Of a stretch of 53,185 nucleotides of DNA, positions 8,771 to 16,921 are shown one piece after another. A model generated the notes under the pieces. It worked only from the letters and a program-made list of their open reading frames with translations. It did not search any database and was not told the DNA's origin. The DNA comes from Myxococcales bacterium (GTDB lineage Bacteria > Myxococcota_A > UBA9042). The number at the start of each line of letters is the position of its first letter. Positions within the stretch are counted from its first letter, which is position 1. The stretch spans positions 1-53,185 of the forward strand of contig SHZD01000011.1 of NCBI GenBank assembly GCA_009692465.1, written 5' to 3'. Made by a program: the position numbers and the translations under genes.

Positions 8771-9954
8771 CGCGCCTCCGTGGTCGGCATACTTTCGAGG
8801 ATGGCAGCCAACTTGCGACACACAAATTCGATATCGGTGTCAGACAGTTCTGGGTACAGCGGCAACGTCAGCAGCCGCGGCGCCACCGCATCGGTAACCG
8901 GCAAGTGGTCCTTGCGCACCCGTTCGCAATCCTTGTGCAAGGTAAAAGTGTGAATCGGCGGGTAATGCACCGAAGTCTGAATGCCAACGTCTTTCATCTT
9001 TTCCTGGACTTGTTGGCGATCGACGCCCACAGGCAACAGCACCGGCATAATGTGCGGCGCGCTGCGACCCTGCGGCAAGCGGTCGGCAAACGGCACCTGC
9101 AACCCGATAATCGGCGCCAACAAACGCTGATAGTGCGCCAACCCGTCGCAGCGTTTGCGGTTGTTGTCTGGCAGCCGGCTCAGTTGCGAGGTCCCCAGGG
9201 CGGCCCGCAGCTCGTCCATTCGGTAATTGTTACCTAATTCCACCACATCGTAGCTATAGGCGTGACCGCGGTGGCGGTCGAGTGTCAGGGTGGTCATGCC
9301 GTGCGACCGCAAAAGGCGAAGCTTGTCGGCCAGTTGTGGATTGCGAGTGGTGACCATCCCGCCTTCGCCGGTGGTCATGTTCTTGTTGGAGAAAAACGAA
9401 AAACAGCCGATATCGCCAATGGTGCCCAGAGCGGCAGTGTGACCGCCATGGAGCAGCGCATCGGCCAACGGGGCGTGGGCGACGTCCTCGACAATCGCGA
9501 TGCCGCGACGCTGACATTCGGAGACTAACCGTTGCATATCACATGGTTGTCCCGCATAGTGCACCGGAACCACCGCGGCAGTCTTGGGCGTAATCTTGGC
9601 CAGCACGTCGTCTACGCTCAGCGTCAAGTCGGTCGGCGAGCTGACATCCGCAAGCACCACCGTGGCCCCAGTGTACAGCGCCGCGTTGGCGGTCGCTACG
9701 AAGGTTAGGCTGGGCACAATCACTTCATCGTCCGGCCCAATGCCCAGCGCCACAAAAGCCATGTGCAATGCAACTGTACAATTAGACACGGCAAAGGCCG
9801 CCGGCGGCTGCAGCGGATCGAGCGCCAGCGCGAACGCCTGCTCGAAAGCCTGGGTGCGTGGCCCCATCGTTAGCCAGTTCGACTCCAGCGCTTCGGCCAC
9901 CGCGCGGTGGTCGTCTGGATGCAGGCGGAGGTCGCAAAGTGATATTTTCCACAT
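8767..9954 (-). CDS. DegT/DnrJ/EryC1/StrS-family aminotransferase
   Basis: A 395-residue PLP-dependent aminotransferase, probably acting on a keto-sugar nucleotide to make an amino sugar for a surface polysaccharide. Family features are the N-terminal SNWLTMGPRTQAFEQAF, PSLTFVATANA, VEDVAHAP, and the PLP lysine in FSFFSNKNMTTGEGG (Lys191). The C-terminal IQTSVHYPPIH is also typical. It is co-directional with the glycosyltransferase upstream (30-bp gap) and coupled by ATGA to the nucleotidyltransferase downstream. A sugar-oxidising partner is not in the window. Confidence 0.94.
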   Translation of the reverse strand: MWKISLCDLRLHPDDHRAVAEALESNWLTMGPRTQAFEQAFALALDPLQPPAAFAVSNCTVALHMAFVALGIGPDDEVIVPSLTFVATANAALYTGATVVLADVSSPTDLTLSVDDVLAKITPKTAAVVPVHYAGQPCDMQRLVSECQRRGIAIVEDVAHAPLADALLHGGHTAALGTIGDIGCFSFFSNKNMTTGEGGMVTTRNPQLADKLRLLRSHGMTTLTLDRHRGHAYSYDVVELGNNYRMDELRAALGTSQLSRLPDNNRKRCDGLAHYQRLLAPIIGLQVPFADRLPQGRSAPHIMPVLLPVGVDRQQVQEKMKDVGIQTSVHYPPIHTFTLHKDCERVRKDHLPVTDAVAPRLLTLPLYPELSDTDIEFVCRKLAAILESMPTTEAR

Positions 9955-9984
9955 GGTTATGCTGGCAATCCGACTGGTGCTTGT

Positions 9985-11418
9985 TTAGCGCCGCTGGGTG
10001 GTCACTTGATCCAAGAGTTGGGCGTAGCGCTGACCGGCCTGCAGAGCCGTCAAGCCGTCCAAGTTGCGCGGCAACGTGCGCTGCCTACCGCTGCGCACTT
10101 GGGCCACGATAAACTGCGCCATGCCTTCCACATCCGCAAACGCCAACTGCGCCGCGGCGGGCAGGTTTGCCAGTAGCTGCGCCGACTCTGGATTGTCCGA
10201 AATCGCCAGAATCGGCCGGCCACAGCCCAAATAGTCGTAAAATTTACTCGCGATGCGCTGATCGGCGTTGGGCTCGGCAATGTACACCAGCAGGTCCGCG
10301 GCCGCGCACGTGGCGCCGATCTGGTGATACGGCACTGCAGCTTCGGTGGTAAACAGGTCGGCAATCCCCAACTGCTTGGCCAAATCCAGCGCCCCGCGCC
10401 CATAGTCGCCGGTGGAGACAACGCCGATTTCTTCCTTGGCAATGCCTAGTTCCAGCGCCCGCGCCACCGCCTTGACCAGTGGATCGGCAAGCCGAAAGCG
10501 CGAAAAATTGCCCAGATGCAGCAGGGTAAATTTGGCAAATCCGCGATGCTGGCCGTGGCTGACCAAGTCGGCGTCAAAGAAGTTGCGCAAAAGACTGAAC
10601 TTTTCAGCCGTCACCTGCGGATAGAAGGCCCGATAGTCGTCCAGACTGGTTTGGGTGTTGATGACCACGTGCGCGGCTTGGTCGATGCAATAGCGTTCCA
10701 GACGGTCTTCCAGCGCCCGCCACGCTGCCGGTCGCCGCGGTCGCCGCAGCTTGCAGGGTGCCCAAATGTCGCGAAAATCTTGAATCAACGGCAGCTTGGT
10801 CTTCTGATGCAGCCAGCCACCGACAATCGAAGCCGCAAACGGGTCGGCATTGACGACAATCGCTTCGATCGCTGGATAATCCTTGATAATTTTCTTGGCG
10901 GCGCGATAGGCCCACGGCATGTCAGGGCTGTGCTCGCCCAACGGGACCAGCTCCGGATTTTGCAGCCACGCCGGAATCAGGCGTTCGTGCAAGGGCTTGC
11001 CTTTGGCAATCGTTGCGGGTGTCGGCGTCAACGGTTGGGAACTGTGACAATTTAAGTCGATCGATTTGATTTTTGCCGGAGCGGCGAGTCGACTTGCAAA
11101 GTCGCGAGCTTGCGACCCACCTAGCAAGCAATTGGAACCCTGTGACAGAACAACTTGTTCTGTCACAGTTCCTTGGGCGGTACCATGGAGCTTCTGCCAG
11201 GTTTTTTGGGCGCGGTGACTGTAATCGCGGATCACCACCACTTGCGGTGGTACCCACTGCTCCGCTTGGGCCTGCATCGCATCGGTCGGCCACAGGTCGC
11301 ACAACACAATCGGTTGCCAGCCCAAGGCCGGCAATTGGCGGACTAGCTTGAGCGGTCGCAGCGCCCCGACTTGGGTCTGCGGCGGAAAATAGGGAGTAAT
11401 ATAGAGAAATTGGCGCAT
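9985..11418 (-). CDS. Glycosyltransferase family 4-like protein carrying an in-frame repeat insertion
   Basis: A 477-residue predicted glycosyltransferase (GT-B fold). The N-terminus FLYITPYFPPQTQVGALRPLKL is the usual glycine-rich start of GT4-type enzymes. The C-terminal half has DLLVYIAE, RIASKFYDYLGCGRPILAIS and a following Glu, the nucleotide-sugar binding region. The ATG at 11418 is chosen because it begins that motif. Residues 83-127 are encoded by a 135-bp mobile-type repeat (11038-11172), and the target duplication repeats the Gln codon CAA on both sides. Removing it joins LHGTAQ to PLTPTP, in a likely linker. It heads the amino-sugar operon. Confidence 0.85.
   Translation of the reverse strand: MRQFLYITPYFPPQTQVGALRPLKLVRQLPALGWQPIVLCDLWPTDAMQAQAEQWVPPQVVVIRDYSHRAQKTWQKLHGTAQGTVTEQVVLSQGSNCLLGGSQARDFASRLAAPAKIKSIDLNCHSSQPLTPTPATIAKGKPLHERLIPAWLQNPELVPLGEHSPDMPWAYRAAKKIIKDYPAIEAIVVNADPFAASIVGGWLHQKTKLPLIQDFRDIWAPCKLRRPRRPAAWRALEDRLERYCIDQAAHVVINTQTSLDDYRAFYPQVTAEKFSLLRNFFDADLVSHGQHRGFAKFTLLHLGNFSRFRLADPLVKAVARALELGIAKEEIGVVSTGDYGRGALDLAKQLGIADLFTTEAAVPYHQIGATCAAADLLVYIAEPNADQRIASKFYDYLGCGRPILAISDNPESAQLLANLPAAAQLAFADVEGMAQFIVAQVRSGRQRTLPRNLDGLTALQAGQRYAQLLDQVTTQRR
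11038..11172 (-). mobile_element. 135-bp inverted-end element A1 inside the glycosyltransferase gene
   Basis: The ends are perfect 12-bp inverted repeats (GGAACTGTGACA and TGTCACAGTTCC), flanked by a 3-bp direct duplication TTG (11035-11037 and 11173-11175). It is 133/135 identical to 43941-44075. The sense strand of the host gene reads a 12-bp-arm palindrome, the core TGGGTCGC..GCTCGCG, the hairpin CGACTT-TGC-AAGTCG, and the other terminus. It is free of stops in the host frame and adds 46 codons including the duplication. Confidence 0.88.
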
Positions 11419-11735
11419 TGGTCGCGAGCCCGGCCCACGCAGGCGGCGCAAGTCTAGCCGGTTTTTCGCGCCCGCGGCAGCGGTACCTCACCCCGGGCAA
11501 CTGCTACCCACGACAAACAACCACCTCGGCCGCCACGGCAAGCCGCCCAACGCTCCTCAAATTCACCCCCGAAATCTCCGCGAGCCCCGATTTGGGATGC
11601 CAGTGCCCTGTCGCTCGCTGTCGGTCGCTGTCGGTCGCTGTCGCTCGCTGTCGCTCGACAAGGAGCAAGGGGCTTGACGACTGAGGCGTACTTTTGTACG
11701 CCAATGAGACAGTCCTGCGAACTGTCTAGGAGGAA
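11419..11735. repeat. Non-coding region with 10-bp tandem repeats and hairpins
   Basis: No gene is seen here. At 11611-11658 there are nearly five units of TCG(C/G)TCGCTG, a 10-bp period. At 11675-11702 lies the core of the AGAGGGTGTTTA family (GACGACTGAGGCG), with its hairpin changed to GGCGTAC-TTTT-GTACGCC (11685-11702). A further hairpin GACAGT-ACTGTC spans 11708-11726. The segment separates the divergent glycosyltransferase and alaS genes. Confidence 0.6.
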
Positions 11736-11757
11736 AGCGCCGCAGTGACGCCCAGAT

Positions 11758-11815
11758 GCGCCCAAAGCGGGGAATCGCGGCGCTACCCCGACACCGACAA
11801 ATCACTTACACTGCC
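11758..11815 (+). promoter_or_regulatory. Upstream element shared by alaS and glyQS, copy 1
   Basis: A TGCGCC, one variable base, then AAAGCGGGGAATCGCGG (ending 11780) recurs upstream of glyQ at 40629-40652 with one mismatch. It is followed 26 bases later by TACACTGCC (11807), matched by TAGACTGCC near glyQ; this may be a -10-like box. The alaS start is 46 bases beyond it. A role in coordinated control of these two synthetases is inferred. Confidence 0.5.
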
Positions 11816-11852
11816 GGCCCCGCGCCCCTTGGCGCCGCACACTGAGCACGTT

Positions 11853-14564
11853 ATGACTGCATCCCCGCGCACCGTCGCCGCCATCCGCACCGCTTTTCTC
11901 GACTATTTTGCCCGCCACGGCCACACGGTGGTCGCTTCGCACTCGCTGCTGCCGCCAGCCGACCCCACGTTGCTGTTCGTCAACGCCGGAATGGTTCAAT
12001 TCAAAGACTTTTTTACCGGCGCCCGCCCCGCTCCGTTTAAGACGGCGACCAGCACCCAAAAGTGCCTGCGGGTGTCGGGCAAGCACAACGATCTGGAAAA
12101 CGTCGGCCGTACCCGTCGCCACCATACGCTCTTTGAAATGCTTGGTAATTTCTCATTTGGCGACTACTTCAAGCGCGGCGCCATCGAGCACGCTTGGGCA
12201 TTTTTGACCCGCGAATTGGGGCTGGATCCGGCGCGTTTGGCCGTCACCTACTTCGAAGGCAACGCCAGCGTGCCGGTCGACAGCGAAGCCCGTGACTTGT
12301 GGCTCGAATTGTCCGGGCTGCCCGCCGATCGCATTGTGCCGATGACCGAAAAGGACAACTTTTGGGCGATGGGCGACAGCGGCCCGTGCGGTCCATGCAC
12401 TGAAATTTACTGGGATTTAGAGCCTCAAGCGGGCTCGGCGTGCACCCTGGCCGCCGACGATGGCCGCTATGTGGAGATTTGGAACTGCGTGTTCATGCAA
12501 TACGACCGCCAAAACGGCCAGTTGAATCCCCTGCCGGCCCCGTGTGTCGATACCGGAATGGGCTTGGAGCGATTGGCGGCGGTCGTTTGCGGTTGCGACT
12601 CCAACTACGACACCGACGTGCTGCGCGACCTGATTATCGCGGTGGAAAGGCTGACTGGCCGCGCTTACGGTAGTCGGTTTGACCCCGAAAACGTCGTATC
12701 GGGCGAAGAAAGCATCGAATACGACGTCGCTTTGCGGGTGATCGCCGACCACGCGCGGACCACCGCGTTTCTGATGGCCGAGGGCATCTACCCCGACGCC
12801 GATGGGCGCGGCTACGTGTTGCGGCGGGTGATGCGGCGCGCCATTCGCTACGGGCGCAAGATTGGCCTGACCGCGCCGTTTTTCTACCGGATTGCCGAGA
12901 TGGTGGTCGACGTGCTCGGTGGCGCCTTCCCCGAATTGATCGCGGCGCGGCCGATCATTGTGCGGGTGGCGCGGCAGGAAGAGGAGCGTTTTGGGCTGAC
13001 CTACGCCGCTGGGGCCAAGCTCATCGGCCAGCAACTGGAGCGCATCGTTGCCAGCGGGCAACCGCGGATCTTGCCCGGCGAAATTGTGTTTCGGTTGCAC
13101 GATTCCAATGGGTTTCCCGATGACTTGACCGCGCTAATTTGCGCTGAGCAAGGCTTTGGCATCGACGCCGCTGGTTTTGCGACGGCCATGACTGCCCAGC
13201 GCGCGCGCGGGAAGGCGAGTTGGCGGCGTCAAACTGGTGAAGTACAAGAATTTGCTAAAGACTTGGTCGCCGAAGGCTTAGTAACCGACTTTGTCGGCTA
13301 TGACCGCGATGGCTGCGAGGCCAGGGTGGTGGCGCTCATTGTCGGCAGCGAACGCCAAGAAACGGCAACGGCAGGACAGGTGTGGTTGGCGCTGGACCAG
13401 TCGCCCTGTTACGCCGAAGGTGGCGGCCAAGTCGGCGACGCCGGTCAACTGACCTGGCAGCAAGACCACGGCCAAGCCGGCGCCGGGCGCATCACCGACA
13501 CCCAAAAGTTTGGCACGGCTGTGCACTTGCACCGCGTCGAAATGGACCACGGAACGCTACACGTCGGCCAGCGCGTCCACATTGCGGTCAACGCGGAGCA
13601 TCGCGGGGCGGTTCGCGCTCACCATTCGGCCACTCACTTGCTGCATAAGGCGCTGCGCGATGTGTTGGGCGCTCACGTCAAACAGCGCGGCTCGCTGGTC
13701 GAGGCTGGGCGATTGCGCTTTGATTTCTCTCACTTTGCCGCGGTCACTGCGCAAGAAATGCTGGCCGTTGAACTGCATGTCAATCAGCGGGTGTTGGCCA
13801 ATCAGGCCGCGCTGACGCTGAGTACGTCGATGGACGACGCCGTCAGCCAAGGGGCGATGGCCTTTTTTGGCGACAAATACGGCGACGTCGTCCGCATGAT
13901 GACCATTGCCGACTCAGTGGAACTGTGCGGCGGCACTCACGTTGGCCGCAGCGGCGACATTGGGCTCTTCAAAATCACTAGCGAATCCGCGGTGTCGTCC
14001 GGCGTGCGCCGAGTGGAGGCTGTCTGCCACTTGCAGGCAGCGCAGCTCGTGCAGACTCAAACAGCAGTGCTCGGCGAATTGCAACGCCGGTTGGGCGGCC
14101 AGCTCGACACGTTGGCTGAGCGGGTCGACAAACTCCAAGCTGAGTTGCGCGCCGCCCATCAGGTCGCCGACAAATGGCAGGCCAAGGCGCTGTCCGGCGC
14201 AGGTGCCGCGGCAGCCGCTGAGCAGCGTTTCGGTGCCGTGAGCGCGGTGTTTCAAAGCGTCGAGGGCGCCGATGCTGCAGCCTTGCGCACCTTGGGTGAC
14301 CAAGTTCGCGACCGCATCGGTACTGGAGTGGTGGCCCTGTTAGCTGATCAGGGCGGTGGCAAGGCGCTTTTGTTAGTGGCAACGACCAAAGATTCCGTGG
14401 CGCATCTGCCTGCCGGTGCCCTGATTGCCGGCTTGGCGGGTCATCTGGGCGGGCGCGGCGGCGGGCGGCCCGATCTGGCTCAGGCCGGTGGCACCATGCC
14501 GGCCGATGTCGAGCAGCTGCGCGCGGCGTTTTTCGCGGCGGTGGCTGCGCGAGCGGTGGGCTAG
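11853..14564 (+). CDS. alaS: Alanyl-tRNA synthetase
   Basis: Charges tRNA-Ala; a 903-residue class II enzyme of normal length. The N-terminal catalytic core has FVNAGMVQFKDFF, the motif 2 region TRRHHTLFEMLGNFSFGDYF, and GMGLERL near residue 235. The editing domain carries the zinc motif HSATH (His591, His595) with Cys692 and His696 in CGGTH. A coiled segment and a C-terminal glycine-rich domain (GGRGGGRPDLAQAGG) complete it. The ATG at 11853 gives the usual N-terminus; an in-frame start at 11745 would add 36 unlikely residues and would swallow the shared upstream element. Transcribed alone. Confidence 0.97.
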   Translation: MTASPRTVAAIRTAFLDYFARHGHTVVASHSLLPPADPTLLFVNAGMVQFKDFFTGARPAPFKTATSTQKCLRVSGKHNDLENVGRTRRHHTLFEMLGNFSFGDYFKRGAIEHAWAFLTRELGLDPARLAVTYFEGNASVPVDSEARDLWLELSGLPADRIVPMTEKDNFWAMGDSGPCGPCTEIYWDLEPQAGSACTLAADDGRYVEIWNCVFMQYDRQNGQLNPLPAPCVDTGMGLERLAAVVCGCDSNYDTDVLRDLIIAVERLTGRAYGSRFDPENVVSGEESIEYDVALRVIADHARTTAFLMAEGIYPDADGRGYVLRRVMRRAIRYGRKIGLTAPFFYRIAEMVVDVLGGAFPELIAARPIIVRVARQEEERFGLTYAAGAKLIGQQLERIVASGQPRILPGEIVFRLHDSNGFPDDLTALICAEQGFGIDAAGFATAMTAQRARGKASWRRQTGEVQEFAKDLVAEGLVTDFVGYDRDGCEARVVALIVGSERQETATAGQVWLALDQSPCYAEGGGQVGDAGQLTWQQDHGQAGAGRITDTQKFGTAVHLHRVEMDHGTLHVGQRVHIAVNAEHRGAVRAHHSATHLLHKALRDVLGAHVKQRGSLVEAGRLRFDFSHFAAVTAQEMLAVELHVNQRVLANQAALTLSTSMDDAVSQGAMAFFGDKYGDVVRMMTIADSVELCGGTHVGRSGDIGLFKITSESAVSSGVRRVEAVCHLQAAQLVQTQTAVLGELQRRLGGQLDTLAERVDKLQAELRAAHQVADKWQAKALSGAGAAAAAEQRFGAVSAVFQSVEGADAAALRTLGDQVRDRIGTGVVALLADQGGGKALLLVATTKDSVAHLPAGALIAGLAGHLGGRGGGRPDLAQAGGTMPADVEQLRAAFFAAVAARAVG

Positions 14565-14583
14565 GTCCTCTCGGCTTGCGGCA

Positions 14584-15408
14584 TCAGGGCGCAACTACCG
14601 GAAAAACCCCAATCTTTGCCGAAAACTCGCCGTACTGGCTGCTGCCGCAATGGGCCGCCGAATAGGTGCCGCTCATGTGGGCCGCGGTCTTGATTTGGGC
14701 GACCACCACGCCCGCGCACGGGCACTGGCCGGCACACTGGGTCCAGATGTGGGTCTGCGTCCCCACCTTGCTGACTTGGCCGACCACCCCCGCACAGGCC
14801 AAGACTGCGCAGCCGGGACTGGTAAATTTACCGTTAAAAAACATACCATTGGCCGTAAAGCACAGGTCCATGGTCGCCGTGCCCGCGGTAGCCTGCAGCA
14901 GCCAACGTTCGCGCAGCACCTCGGCACGGTCGCTGCCCTGCTTGCCAAAACGATGACCGCCGCCGAACATGCTGAGATCGCTCAAGGTCAACACGCCCTC
15001 GGCCACCGATGCGCCGACGCCGGTCTTGAGCCACGACGGCGGCTTGTCGCAGGCCGCACCGACCGTCGTCGGCACAAACGTCACTTTGGCGCCGACCACC
15101 GTCCAGCCCCCGCGAATTTGGCAGCCCGACTCTGCCGCGGCCCACTCAAAGGTGCCATCGGCGCCCAACACTAGATTACCAAAACAATCCAACCATGTGC
15201 CGATCAGGGCCGCCGCAGTGGTCGCAGATTCAAGGGTGTCACCGGCATCGCGGTCGCCGTCGGCTGCGGTGCGATCTGAACCGCGATCGTCCACCAACGC
15301 AGCGTCGGCACCAGTCTGGCTATCGGCCGTGGTTGCCCCTGCGCCGGTCAAGGGCATCGCATCGGCACAGGCGCAAGCCATGGCCATGGCGATACACGAC
15401 CACAGCAC
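14584..15408 (-). CDS. Probable secreted or lipoprotein, unknown function
   Basis: A 274-residue protein on this start. It begins with a short hydrophobic run ending MAMACACADA, which could be a lipoprotein signal with a weak lipobox. A Thr/Asp/Ala-rich low-complexity linker (DSQTGADAALVDDRGSDRTA) follows. Then comes a predicted beta-rich domain with several Cys pairs (WLDCFGNLVLGADGTFEW, CQIRGGWTVVG, CAGQCPCAGVVV). The domain recalls lipocalin-like stress or cell-surface domains, but I cannot assign it. The start is uncertain: a GTG at 15408 is used here, while the frame stays open to 15621, overlapping korB by 16 bases. Confidence 0.6.
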   Translation of the reverse strand: MLWSCIAMAMACACADAMPLTGAGATTADSQTGADAALVDDRGSDRTAADGDRDAGDTLESATTAAALIGTWLDCFGNLVLGADGTFEWAAAESGCQIRGGWTVVGAKVTFVPTTVGAACDKPPSWLKTGVGASVAEGVLTLSDLSMFGGGHRFGKQGSDRAEVLRERWLLQATAGTATMDLCFTANGMFFNGKFTSPGCAVLACAGVVGQVSKVGTQTHIWTQCAGQCPCAGVVVAQIKTAAHMSGTYSAAHCGSSQYGEFSAKIGVFPVVAP

Positions 15409-15605
15409 CTTGAATTCACTAATTTTGGTCGAAGAGATGGCTGCAGCGCGGCGGGCCGCATGGGAATCGGCGATCCTCAAACCGAACTGCCGAGGCAAAC
15501 TTAGATTCACCGGACCACGCTGCGGCTCTGGGCCTGCCAGCTGTCGGTCACAATCGTGCTCAATTGCCGTGGTTGCCACCCAGGCCGCCCGAGGTAGCGG
15601 TCGCG

Positions 15606-16625
15606 CTACTCCACCTGCCACGAATTGCGCCCGTTGAGTAACTTTTGCAAATCCGGCGGATTTTTAGCTGTGATCTGTGCTACTTGGGTGTTGATCAGCT
15701 CGTCATAGACCGGCCGCTCGACGCTGCGCAGCACCCCCATCGGGGTCGGAAACTGCGGCGGATCCATGTGGGCCAGCAAAAACGCCCGCACCGGATCGCG
15801 GTCGTGGGCATCGTGGACCCAAGCGTCGTCAGCGCTCAAGCCGTCTTGCCCGAGCACGAAAACTTGCGGCCGCGTCCCAACCAAGCGAATACCCTTGTCT
15901 TTGTTGGCCCCAAACAGCATCGGTTTGCCGTGCTCCAACAAAATCGTCTGCTCGGCTCGCACTTCTTTGAGCGCCAGATGGTCCCAAGCGCCGTCGTTGA
16001 AAATATTACAGTTCTGGTAAATCTCAATCAGTGCAGTGCCTTTGTAGGCCGCCGCTGCCGCCAGCACTTCGGCGCCCACTTTGGCATCGACATCGATAAA
16101 GCGCGCCACAAAACCAGCTTCGGCGCCAATGGCGAGCGCCGCGGGTTTAAAGGGATGATCGACAGAACCGTGCGGGGAACTCTTGGTTTTCTTGCCGAAT
16201 TCACTCGTCGGCGAGTATTGACCCTTGGTCAAGCCGTAGATGCGGTTGTTGAACAGCAACACTTTGCAGTCGACATTGCGCCGCAGTAAGTGGATGAAAT
16301 GATTGCCGCCTATCGAAAGGGAGTCGCCATCGCCGGTGGCCATCCACACCTGCAAATCGGGCCGCGCAATCTTAAGGCCGGTGACGATGGCCGGCGCCCG
16401 ACCGTGAATACTGTGAAAGCCGTACGTATTCATGTAGTAAGGGAAACGCGACGAGCAACCGATGCCGGCGACCGTGGCGATCAAGTGCCCCGGCAGGCCT
16501 TGTTTGGCCAGCGCGCGCTGAACCGCCGCCAAGATAGCGTAATCGCCGCAACCAGGACACCACCGAACCTCTTGATCGGTTTGGAAGTCCTTCGCTTTGA
16601 GATCGACGCGCACAAATTCGTCCAT
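15606..16625 (-). CDS. korB: 2-oxoacid:ferredoxin oxidoreductase, beta subunit
   Basis: The thiamine-diphosphate-binding subunit of a KorAB-type enzyme, probably 2-oxoglutarate:ferredoxin oxidoreductase. It makes succinyl-CoA and reduced ferredoxin from 2-oxoglutarate. The 339-residue protein opens with VRWCPGCGDYAIL (iron-sulfur and substrate region), followed by GIGCSSRFPYYMNTYGFHSIHGRAPA. The ThDP motif GDGDSLSIGGNHFIH..NN is intact. It acts in the cytoplasm with KorA, encoded upstream on the same strand. The korA-korB gap is 292 bp and filled by a repeat, unlike the tight spacing usual for this pair. Confidence 0.94.
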   Translation of the reverse strand: MDEFVRVDLKAKDFQTDQEVRWCPGCGDYAILAAVQRALAKQGLPGHLIATVAGIGCSSRFPYYMNTYGFHSIHGRAPAIVTGLKIARPDLQVWMATGDGDSLSIGGNHFIHLLRRNVDCKVLLFNNRIYGLTKGQYSPTSEFGKKTKSSPHGSVDHPFKPAALAIGAEAGFVARFIDVDAKVGAEVLAAAAAYKGTALIEIYQNCNIFNDGAWDHLALKEVRAEQTILLEHGKPMLFGANKDKGIRLVGTRPQVFVLGQDGLSADDAWVHDAHDRDPVRAFLLAHMDPPQFPTPMGVLRSVERPVYDELINTQVAQITAKNPPDLQKLLNGRNSWQVE

Positions 16626-16689
16626 GATGATCCTCGTTCAAATCCAGCTACGGCCCAAAGACTCGACCATTGAGCGCCGACCCTCAAAA

Positions 16690-16921
16690 ACTCCCCACCA
16701 CGATGGAGCGGCGTGACGCCCCAGGCCCACGCTCGCGACCCACGAAACCAGCACAGAGACGCTGAGCAAATGCCATTTGCTCGGCTAACCAGAAACTCGG
16801 GGCGCGCCGCCCCACGTGTGCTGCGTAGCCGCGCGGGCGCCCGGAGGCCCGGTCGCCATGCAGCACGGTGAACAGTTTCATCTATCGAGGGTGCCACGCG
16901 CGGCGTGCTGCAACTCCCTAG
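16690..16921 (-). repeat. Variable-palindrome repeat, copy E, between korA and korB
   Basis: On the minus strand this starts with CTAG (16918-16921, containing the korA stop). It then has the GC palindrome around GGGGCGGCGCGCCCC, a perfect hairpin GAGCAAATG-G-CATTTGCTC (16764-16782), the core CGTGGGTCGCGAGCG, and CGCCGCTCC ending near 16705. Its overall order matches the element between the Memo and AMMECR1 genes. The remaining 16626-16689 shows nothing clear apart from a possible korB leader. Confidence 0.65.

Noticed and set aside
11038..11172. Sequencing or assembly duplication
   Set aside because: The two copies have different flanks, short target duplications, proper inverted ends and two base differences, which fit transposition.
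8003..11418. Secondary-metabolite cluster
   Set aside because: Only glycosyltransferase, aminotransferase and nucleotidyltransferase are present, with no PKS, NRPS or tailoring genes; surface polysaccharide is more likely.
11757..11852. T-box riboswitch before alaS (and before glyQ)
   Set aside because: No specifier loop, antiterminator or T-box sequence is visible; only a 24-bp shared element is seen.
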